A stretch of DNA of 64,000 bases from Haematobia irritans (taxonomy: Eukaryota > Arthropoda > Insecta > Diptera > Muscidae), in assembly GCF_050003625.1 (NCBI RefSeq), contig NC_134400.1, forward strand, positions 67,350,126 to 67,414,125, written 5' to 3'. Position numbers and translations under genes: made by a program. Below the pieces are notes generated by a model. It worked only from the letters and a program-made list of their open reading frames with translations, was not told where the DNA came from and did not search any database. This document shows positions 42,730 to 50,121 of this stretch, piece by piece; position 1 is the first letter of the stretch; each line of letters starts with the position of its first letter.

Positions 42730-45700
42730 GGCCGCTTGTGCTGCCTTAAAAGTTCTCCTGATGAAAGGAGACATAGATATAGTTCTTATTCAAGAACCAT
42801 ACATATATAAGAACAAGATCTGTGAATTAAGCACTCCGGGTTTCAAACTTTTGCATAATACCGGTACCGATATAAATCGAGCATGTATAATTGCTAAAAA
42901 CGAACTAAACTTGTTTCTGCTTCCTTCATTGAGCAATGCAGACACTGTCGTAGCCAGTCTAGAGATATCCACATGCAAATATTGGGTATCTTCGGTCTAC
43001 ATGGGACATGATAGGGAGATGCCACCCTGTGCCGTTAAGACCTTAGTTGAGGAGTCACTAAAAACAAAGACAAAACTCATTATGGGATGCGATGCAAATG
43101 CACATCATAGTATTTGGGGAAGTAGTGATACTAATGCAAGGGGAGAGTCGCTAATAGAGTTTATTTTGCATAGTAACCTGGTAGTTTGCAATAAGGGAGA
43201 TGCACCAACCTTCGTCACCAGGAACAGACAAGAGGTTTTGGACGTAACGTTGACCTCTCCGGAACTGAATGATAAGATATCTGAGTGGCAAGTTTTGAGG
43301 GAACATAGCTTCTCAGATCATCGCTACATCAGTTTCAGATTGGCTGTTCGTACTTCAAAGACCATATTTCCGCCAAATGTTAGGAAAGCTGATTGGAATA
43401 GGTATAGGGAATCGTTCAATTCGATGATACCGGAAATGCCGGAGACAAATATGAGCACTGTGCAATATATCGAACACGCAGTGGAGCGGATTACTAAGGC
43501 CTTCAACATTTCACTGAAAGCTGCTTGCCCTAGAGGAAAGCCAAGGGGAAAAAATCGGCCGCCATGGTGGACTACGGAGTTAAGTAATATGAGGAAATCC
43601 TGCAGGAAGCTCTTTAACAAAGCAAAGTCCACAAGAGCTCCGAAGGATTGGGACACTTACAAGATGAATCGGAGAGAATATAAACGAGAACTGAGAAGGT
43701 CTCAACAAAACTCTTGGGATGATTACTGTAGCAGTATTGAGAATACGTCAGAGGCTTCCAGACTACGGAAGGTACTAGCATCCACTAACACCGCTCCAGG
43801 TTTCATTAAAACATCGGAGGGAAATTGGACAACGTCCAGTGAGGAGACGTTGGAGGTACTTTTGGACACACACTTCCCTGGAAATCAGACGGTTGAACCA
43901 TGTTCCGGCGGTGTAACAGAGGCTCAGCGATCATTTCCTATCGAGGAAATTGTGTCGGAATCTAGAATAAAATGGGCTTTAAATAGCTTTGGACCATTCA
44001 AATCCCCCGGACCTGATGGAATTACTCCGGCGGAGTTACAGGCAGTGGCTGAAAGAGTTATCCCCTGGTTGACGGTGATATATAAACGATGTGTAAACTT
44101 AGCATATATTCCAGAAAAGTGGAGGGAAACAAAAGTCGTCTTCATACCTAAAGCAGGAAAAGCCTCTCACTCGAGTGCGAAGGATTTCCGACCAATCAGC
44201 TTATCCTCATTCCTACTTAAGACCCTGGAGAGGATGATAGACATGTATCTTAGAACTAGCGTGGATTCAAGTTTGCTCTCGAAACGACAGCATGCATACT
44301 CGAAGGGCAGGTCTACTGAGACCGCATTGCATGAACTAGTCAGCTTTATTGAAAGCTCACTATCTGTCAAAGAATACACAATCGTGGCGTTTCTAGACAT
44401 CGAAGGGGCGTTCAATAATGTCCATCCGAGCTCGATATTAAATGGACTGACAACTCTGAATGTTGATCCAGGTATACTTAGGCTGTTAGACGAACTTCTA
44501 ATAAAGAGACGTATTTCAGCCACACTAGGGCAAGCAAACATACAAAGGTATGTGAACAGAGGCACTCCCCAAGGAGGAGTTCTATCACCTCTTCTTTGGA
44601 ATGTTGCTATAAACAACCTTCTGGTTTCCCTAGAAAAAGAAAGGATAAAAGTGGTGGCATACGCAGATGATGTGGCGCTAGCAGTCAGGGGAAAATTCCC
44701 ATCCACAATCAGAGATATTATACAGAGAGCTCTCCGGATGACTGAGAAATGGGCGAAAGATAATGGTCTTGGTGTAAATCCAGCAAAGACAGAACTAGTC
44801 ATGTACTGCAAAGATCGTAAAACTCCCACGGTTAGGCCCATTTCCTTAGGGGGTACTGAAATTCCCTTTGGTGAGTGTGCAAAATACCTTGGCGTTATTT
44901 TGGACAGGAAGCTGAATTTTAGGCTTAATATTGAAGAGAGGGCGAGAAAAGCCACGGTAGCTTTGTACTCGTGCAAAAAGGCAATAGGGAAAAAGTGGGG
45001 ACTAAAACCAAAAATTGTGCATTGGCTATACACTGCAGTAGTTAGACCTATAATGCTATATGGTGTTGCAGTCTGGTGGCCGGCACTTCAGAAACCGACT
45101 TGTTTAGATAAAGTTCAGCGTATGGCGAGCTTATGTATCTCAGGCGCATTTAGTAAGACAGGAACAGACTCCCTTAATGTCATGCTACATCTATTGCCTT
45201 TAGCCATTTTGGCCAAACAGTCAGCTGCAACAACGGCTGTGCGGTTGCGCGAGCTATCGCTGTGGTCGGAAAAAATGTACGGTCATAGTTCGGTCCTCAA
45301 AGTAATGCCAGATGTGCCTAACGTAGTGGATTACACCCTGGCAAAACCACTTTTCGACAAAAAGTTTGAAACTCTAATTCCCAACAGTGAGGCGTGGTGT
45401 ACACAGACCCCGGGGAATAAAAGATATATAGATTTCTACACTGATGGCTCCAAATTGAATGGACAAGTGGGGTTCGGAGTATATTCTAAAGATCTGGAAA
45501 TTCGAATAGCGAAAAGATTACCTAATCACTGTAGTGTTTTTCAGGCTGAAATATTAGCAATAAGAGAGGTGGCGAATTGGCTGAGAAGTAATGTTCCAAC
45601 AAATATTGGCATTAATATATACTCAGACAGTCAACCTGCAATAAAATCCTTGGACTCTGTGTTCCTCAACTCGAAAACGGCCATCGACTGCCGCAAATCT

Positions 45701-46279
45701 CTCAATGAGATGGCTGAGCAGTACAATATTCACCTAATATGGGTGCCTGGCCATAGGAACATACCGGGGAACTGCGAAGCGGATGAGTTGGCAAGGCTAG
45801 GGACTACCTTACATATTCCAGGGGAACTGGAATTTGTTGGTATGCCCCTAGCTACCTGCAAGCTCATGCTGCGTGAGAAGGCTGTTAGGATGGCAAATGT
45901 TCGATGGGAGAATTGCAAGGGTTGTAACGACACCAAGCAAATATGGCCCCATTTCAACTTAAACCGCACACTAGATATGCTAATGTTCTCGAGACGTCAG
46001 ATATCACTCCTGATATCTGCTATAACGGGTCGCTGCCTGATAGGCGATTTTGCAAAAACTATTGGCGCGAAGTATAATGACTATTGTATGAGCTGTCATG
46101 ACGTGGAGGAAAAAGAATCAATTAAACACCTCTTGTGTGAGTGTCCTGCATTTTGTGTAAAGCGCAAGCAACTTTTTGGAGCATATAGCTTCAGATTACT
46201 GGCGGATCTGGAAAACGTTAACTTAAGCAGTCTGCTAATGTTTTTGGAACAATCTGGTTGGTTCAACAAAGAAAAATAA
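42689..46279 (+). CDS. LINE-L ORF2 protein, intact: endonuclease, reverse transcriptase, RNase H
   Basis: An open frame of 1196 residues from the ATG at 42689 (MVLRFLQINLHHC). The APE endonuclease shows N in QINLHH, E in LIQEPY, GCDANAHHSIWGSSD, and SDHRYISF at about residue 210. The reverse transcriptase (about 430-750) has FRPISLSSFLLKTLERM, FLDIEGAFNNV, GTPQGGVLSPLLWN and YADDVALAV. RNase H (about 905-1030) has FYTDGSKL, AEILAIREV, YSDSQPAIKS and GNCEADELAR, so all four acidic positions are present. A C-terminal CCHC-like region (CMSCHDVEEKES, KHLLCECPAFC) closes it. It should nick DNA and prime reverse transcription from the element's 3' end. All catalytic motifs look intact. Confidence 0.93.
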   Translation: MVLRFLQINLHHCKAACAALKVLLMKGDIDIVLIQEPYIYKNKICELSTPGFKLLHNTGTDINRACIIAKNELNLFLLPSLSNADTVVASLEISTCKYWVSSVYMGHDREMPPCAVKTLVEESLKTKTKLIMGCDANAHHSIWGSSDTNARGESLIEFILHSNLVVCNKGDAPTFVTRNRQEVLDVTLTSPELNDKISEWQVLREHSFSDHRYISFRLAVRTSKTIFPPNVRKADWNRYRESFNSMIPEMPETNMSTVQYIEHAVERITKAFNISLKAACPRGKPRGKNRPPWWTTELSNMRKSCRKLFNKAKSTRAPKDWDTYKMNRREYKRELRRSQQNSWDDYCSSIENTSEASRLRKVLASTNTAPGFIKTSEGNWTTSSEETLEVLLDTHFPGNQTVEPCSGGVTEAQRSFPIEEIVSESRIKWALNSFGPFKSPGPDGITPAELQAVAERVIPWLTVIYKRCVNLAYIPEKWRETKVVFIPKAGKASHSSAKDFRPISLSSFLLKTLERMIDMYLRTSVDSSLLSKRQHAYSKGRSTETALHELVSFIESSLSVKEYTIVAFLDIEGAFNNVHPSSILNGLTTLNVDPGILRLLDELLIKRRISATLGQANIQRYVNRGTPQGGVLSPLLWNVAINNLLVSLEKERIKVVAYADDVALAVRGKFPSTIRDIIQRALRMTEKWAKDNGLGVNPAKTELVMYCKDRKTPTVRPISLGGTEIPFGECAKYLGVILDRKLNFRLNIEERARKATVALYSCKKAIGKKWGLKPKIVHWLYTAVVRPIMLYGVAVWWPALQKPTCLDKVQRMASLCISGAFSKTGTDSLNVMLHLLPLAILAKQSAATTAVRLRELSLWSEKMYGHSSVLKVMPDVPNVVDYTLAKPLFDKKFETLIPNSEAWCTQTPGNKRYIDFYTDGSKLNGQVGFGVYSKDLEIRIAKRLPNHCSVFQAEILAIREVANWLRSNVPTNIGINIYSDSQPAIKSLDSVFLNSKTAIDCRKSLNEMAEQYNIHLIWVPGHRNIPGNCEADELARLGTTLHIPGELEFVGMPLATCKLMLREKAVRMANVRWENCKGCNDTKQIWPHFNLNRTLDMLMFSRRQISLLISAITGRCLIGDFAKTIGAKYNDYCMSCHDVEEKESIKHLLCECPAFCVKRKQLFGAYSFRLLADLENVNLSSLLMFLEQSGWFNKEK

Positions 46280-46436
46280 TCAAGAAGGTTCAGCGGTTAA
46301 AACTAGAAGTGCCCATATGTAATAGGTACTTTTAGTTAATGTGGTATCACAATGGACTGAATAGTCTAAGTGAGCCTGAATCTTAATCGGGCTGCCACTT
46401 TAACCTAACCTAACCTAATATTGTGCTCAAAATTTT

Positions 46437-46524
46437 ATTTATTTATTTATATATTTACAATCATAATGAATTATGAAAATAAACAGGTAATATAGGTGCT
46501 AACAACATAGGTTTTCGACCTGAA
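46437..46524 (-). mobile_element. 88-bp 5'-truncated non-LTR 3' end
   Basis: A 13-bp target duplication, tgctcaaaatttt (46424-46436 and 46525-46537), flanks a short insert whose minus strand ends in an aaat-type repeat tail. It interrupts repeat B/C just right of LINE-L copy 3. The parent LINE family is not otherwise seen in this window. Confidence 0.8.
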
Positions 46525-46537
46525 TGCTCAAAATTTT

Positions 46538-46849
46538 GTTTCTGCTTAATTGTATATTCCCCCACATCTTTCTCACTTCCACGAGATTTTTTAGTTCTTA
46601 GCACCTTTTTCTGTAATACAAACATTGTAGAAGAAATTATTCAATTTTATGATTTTTATTTTATTTTAATTTTACATTTTGCCGGACGAGGATTCGAACA
46701 GCGGACCACACAGTTTGTAAGGATCAAAGAAGTAGCTGATCAATTGCCCAAGGAAAAATAAAATGTTAATTTTGTAATAACAAGCAACAACCACCAACTT
46801 AATCCAATATCGCTCCCTGTAAATAGCGCTCCAAGCTACTAAACACATA
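46538..46849 (-). repeat. Repeat C copy with decayed tRNA-like module
   Basis: It contains cccacatctttctcac, agttcttagcaccttttt and gaggattcgaacagcgga, matching 10741-10910 and 49415-49560. The last motif is a tRNA B-box on the minus strand. No gene was found. Confidence 0.65.
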
Positions 46850-47105
46850 TATGTTTATAGGCTATTTCCAAATTAATATATGTTTGCATCCAAGCATATT
46901 ATATTTACAAACATTTTATGTCCCACACATAATATGTTCTAACATATTAACATATATGTCCCAAACATAATATGTTCTAACATATTAACATATATGTCCC
47001 AAACATGTTATGCTAGTTTATGAACATTATATGCTTGCACTCAAAAATATTGTGTTTAAACAATATAATGTATAATGTTTATAGCCAAACAGTCTTTCAT
47101 CCGTG
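46850..47105. repeat. Repeat B, partial copy
   Basis: Repeated catatatgtcccaaacat and aatatgttctaacatatt motifs match 40300-40480 and 56560-56640. A unit of about 37 bp (caaacataatatgttctaac...) is duplicated near 46930-46990. Confidence 0.65.
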
Positions 47106-47107
47106 TA

Positions 47108-47560
47108 GTAGTACATTTACAAAATTTCAGAGCTCTAGGCGCTTCCGTTGGGTTAGGTTAGGTTAGGTATAGTGGCAGTCCGATATTTCAGGCTCACTTA
47201 GACTATTCAGTCCATTGTGATACCACAGTGGTGAACTTCTCTCTTATCACTGAGTGCTGTCCGATTCTATGTTAATGACAAGGGACCTCCTTTTTATAGC
47301 CCAGTCCAAAAGGCGTTCAATACACCCTTCATTTGAAAGTGGGTATGGCTGTGGGCGGATTGGTCTAAAATTTTGATCATACTTTATACTCATCCGCAGT
47401 GGTACATGTACAAAATTTCAGAGCTCTAGGCGCTTCCTTTGGGTTAAAGTACGCCCTTCCTTTAAAAGTGGGCGTGGCATTGGGCGGATCGGTCCAAAAT
47501 TTTGGTTGTACTTTATTCGCATCCTCAGTGGTACATGTACAAAATTTCAGAGTTAATGCG
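47108..47560. repeat. Tandem repeat, unit about 130 bp, interrupted by SINE-S
   Basis: The marker tacaaaatttcagag occurs at about 47114, 47407 and 47537. The last interval is 130 bp. The first is 130 bp plus the 165-bp SINE-S insert. Each unit carries ctctaggcgcttcc and gtgggcgtggc/gggcggat. A single related unit occurs near 41030. Confidence 0.8.
47153..47319 (-). mobile_element. SINE-S, 5'-truncated copy
   Basis: The minus strand reads the SINE-S body (agcccagtccaaaaggcg side, then gacaagggacctcc in reverse), cactcagtgataagagag, the shared ggtatcacaatggactgaat end and an aacctaacctaacc tail. It is inserted in a 130-bp repeat unit between gggtta and the following taca. The tRNA-like head is missing, as expected for 5' truncation. 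Confidence 0.85.
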
Positions 47561-47727
47561 TCAAAAACCTGTCATTTAGGCCGCAGTGCTATGGAAGCAA
47601 AAATTAATACAGCTAATTCAAGGTATATGTTCAAGTTTAATATCAAATTGAGATAAACTGAATCGAAAATATGCTACAAACCATGCAATAAAACAAATTG
47701 AACTCCTACATAAACAGTCTAAACAAA

Positions 47728-48030
47728 ATGCTGGACGGAATGAAAGAGCAACGAATTGCTGTTGAATCCATGGCCAACGAAATGAAAGAGCAAAGAATTG
47801 CTGTTGGATGTATGGCCGATTCTCTCCATGGCATCGAAACCGCCATTCTATTTGCTGAATGGCCACAATATTTGAACAAGAGGGCACATTTAGCCACAAT
47901 ATTTGAACAAGAGGGAACAATTTCTAAAAGTGAGTTCTTATGGAAATTACATACGAGAATCATTTCTCACAAGTTGAATCACTTTCACCACCACTGTGCA
48001 TCATCTTCTCATATAGGTACAATCCCTTAA
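47728..48030 (+). CDS. Short ORF with two near-identical helical repeats, unknown
   Basis: From the ATG at 47728 the frame gives 100 codons: MKEQRIAVESMANE, then MKEQRIAVGCMADS, a two-fold repeat of 14 residues (two heptads each) that would form a coiled coil. WPQYLNKRAHLATIFEQEGTI follows, and the DNA for that part also has a short internal repeat (acaatatttgaacaagagg, twice). The last third runs into a large inverted repeat and is not protein-like. The front may be an exon or fragment of an unknown gene or transposon. I do not recognise it. Confidence 0.3.
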   Translation: MLDGMKEQRIAVESMANEMKEQRIAVGCMADSLHGIETAILFAEWPQYLNKRAHLATIFEQEGTISKSEFLWKLHTRIISHKLNHFHHHCASSSHIGTIP

Positions 48031-48187
48031 TCTTATTTTTTCGATTTCAATTTGTTATTACTTTACTGCAACAAGAGATTGAAATAAGATTAAGGGATTG
48101 TAGCTATATGAGAAGATGATGCACATAGGTGGCGAAAAAATTATTCAATTTGAGAGAAATGATTCTCGTATGTAATTTCCATAAGAA
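47935..48187. repeat. Large inverted repeat, arms about 115 bp
   Basis: The left arm (47935-48050) contains ttcttatggaaattacatac and catcatcttctcatata. The right arm (48073-48187) carries the same sequence inverted with scattered differences. The loop is about 20 bp. RNA from either strand would form a long imperfect hairpin. Confidence 0.88.
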
Positions 48188-48984
48188 ATTAGCATATAAG
48201 ACCCAAATTGAATCATCTCACCCCGCCAGATCTTACTAGAGACTATGGAAATGTGGATTAGCCAACACTGAAACATATGTATAGACAGGCCTGCAAGATG
48301 GGTATGTGGCATTTTCTTTTCAATAGCATAATAATACCAATTCCTTAATCTTCATGTCCAATTAGCTCGCATTTAAAATTGTAATTAATGTAAAGTAATT
48401 GATTTGGACGAAAAACCAGCCTGAGTTGATATCAGCCTAACATAAAAATAGTAAGCTACGATGAGCCCGTCGTAAAAGGTAAACAAAACACTACTATGTT
48501 GTCGTTAGAATTGTTGTTGTGTCCTTGAAACCAGTTTCAAATAGTTATCACAGTAGTTGTTGTTGACTAGAAACAAGACATTATGTGATCGTTTACCAAT
48601 CAGGTGAATTCAGCAATGCCTCTAAAAATAGATTTCAATCTGTTGTTGCAGTAATGTAATAACAAATTGAAATCGAAAAAATAAGATTAAGGGATTGTAG
48701 CTATATGAGAAGATGATGCACAGTGGTGGTAAAAAAATAATTCAACTTGGGAGAAATTATTATCGTATGTAATTTCCATAAGAAATTAGCATATAAGACC
48801 CAAATTGAATCATCTCACCCAGCCAGATCTTACTAGAGTCTATGGAAATGTGGATTAGCCAACACTGAAACATATGTATAGTCAGACTTGTAAGATGGGT
48901 ATCTGGCATTTTCTTCTCAATAGCATAATAATACCAATTCCTTAATCTTCATGTCCAATTAGCTCGCATTTAAAATTGTAATTA
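48073..48984. repeat. Direct repeat pair, about 315 bp each
   Basis: The block 48073-48388 is repeated at 48672-48984 with a few substitutions. Shared markers are aagattaagggattgtagc, ttccataagaaattagcat and accaattccttaatcttc. The sequence between them has a partner after the LINE at 54586-54660 (gatttggacgaaaaaccag). The whole therefore was a longer duplicated unit before the LINE inserted. Confidence 0.85.
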
Positions 48985-49526
48985 GTAGTAGTAGTAGTAT
49001 TCTTTATTTAAATTTCATTAAATTACAATTCAGTTATTTGAATAAAAGTAAGCAATGTATGTATGTATAATTTAAATATAAGAAAGATAGGATTCATTCG
49101 ACTATGACCTTAGGTCGTCAGTCTTTTATAATATTTTACATAAAATTTTGAAGATATACATGTTTTGATTTATAAGTTGTATTCGCTTAGTAGATACGTT
49201 CTATACACGCAAAAAAATAATTCTTTCCTCCCAAACGAAATTTTAGACAAACAAAGTTCGTTTCTCATTTGCGTTTCGCTGTAAGGAAGTGTATTTGGAA
49301 GAAAAGTATATACTTTTTGTGATAAACGTTTATTCTTTTCCAGGATGTAAAAACAATTTCATAAAGACTAGCTCAACAAAAAAAACATTATTTTCTTGCT
49401 AATTGCATTGTCCCTCACATCTTTCTCACACCCACGAGGATTTTTAGTTCTTAACACCTTTTCCTGTAATACCAACAATGTAGAAGAAATTATACGATTT
49501 TATAAATTTTTAAATTTTTTTTACCT

Positions 49527-49612
49527 TTCGCCTGGACGGAGAATCGAACCGCGGACCATGCACATTGTAAGCCAACACACTAACCACTGAGCTATGTACC
49601 TGTTATGGTCAT
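49527..49612 (-). ncRNA. tRNA-derived pol III module (SINE head), minus strand
   Basis: On the minus strand an A-box-like tagctcagtggttagtgtg is followed about 35 nt later by a B-box-like gcggttcgattctcc. The loop between could present a TAC anticodon. The acceptor arms do not pair convincingly, so it is not a functional tRNA gene. Related decayed modules occur at about 10865 and 46685 in repeat C. Confidence 0.6.
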
Positions 49613-49711
49613 CAATAGATAAATATCCATATAAGTTATATTTATATAGCATAGCTTGCGGCGCCCACGAACCGAATAAACAAAGTTTATTTAACAGAAA
49701 CAAACATTTAG

Positions 49712-49806
49712 TTTGGCACCGTGGAGCAGTGGTAGCTACGTCCGACTCTCATGCCAAGGGTCGTGGGTTCGATCCCTGCTTCGACCAAAGTTTTTTTTTT
49801 TTTTTT
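49712..49806 (+). ncRNA. tRNA-derived pol III module (SINE-S-type head), plus strand
   Basis: An A-box-like tggagcagtggtagctac and a B-box-like gggttcgatccctgc are followed by cttcgacc and a run of 16-17 T, a strong pol III terminator. The head closely resembles the start of the SINE-S copy at 59193 (caccgtgg... gtcgtgggttc... cctgcttcgacc) but has no SINE body, so it is a head-only relative. Confidence 0.65.
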
Positions 49807-50121
49807 GTAACATATATTCTAGATATGTTCGGAAGATTCCGAAAAAATGTTCAACATTACATTGTACTATATTAAATTTTGAACTGTAAAATGTGTCTTT
49901 TTAAAGACCTAAAGTCAGAAAAGAACAGTGTTTGATATAAACGAAATGGACTGTGTTGTTATTTCAAAAATAACTTTTTTTATTGAAAAAATAAAAATTT
50001 TGTAACAAACGAATTTTTTTGGTGATAAAAGTTTAAAATTTTCGAATCAATTCAAAAAACTCTAACAAAAGAAAAACGTTTTCGGTACACGTTTTCCAAA
50101 CGTTTTTTTTCTTTGCGTGTA

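Larger units (their letters stand above)
41401..46416 (+). mobile_element. LINE-L copy 3, structurally complete LOA-like LINE
   Basis: The 5016-bp element starts ttcttcaaccgtcgaactg and ends with ccactttaacctaacctaacct-type tail. A 9-bp target duplication, aatattgtg, flanks it (41392-41400 and 46417-46425). Both ORFs are open over their full length. The 5' UTR is about 105 bp and contains a perfect 22-bp palindrome at 41453-41474. This is the best candidate for an active, autonomous element in the window. Clade assignment (LOA, within the R1/LOA/I group with RNase H) is by motif reading and not by tree. Confidence 0.92.
49206..50119. mobile_element. Inverted-terminus element with two tRNA-like modules, in LINE 3' end
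   Basis: The ends cacgcaaaaaa and inverted cacgcaaagaaaaaa lie next to TA (49204-49205 and 50120-50121), consistent with a Tc1/mariner-type MITE. The interior includes repeat C, a minus-strand tRNA-like module (49527-49612), a plus-strand one (49712-49789), and a stretch (gtcagaaaagaacagtg) also seen near 11942. No transposase is seen. It interrupts the LINE at or beside the ORF2 stop codon. Confidence 0.7.

Noticed and set aside
46394..46416. True telomeric repeat array
   Set aside because: Only three or four CCTAA units occur, always at the 3' end of LINE-L or SINE-S with unrelated DNA beyond.
49505..49806. Two functional tRNA genes
   Set aside because: A- and B-boxes are present, but acceptor and anticodon stems do not pair properly. 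The sequences sit in repeats with other decayed copies.
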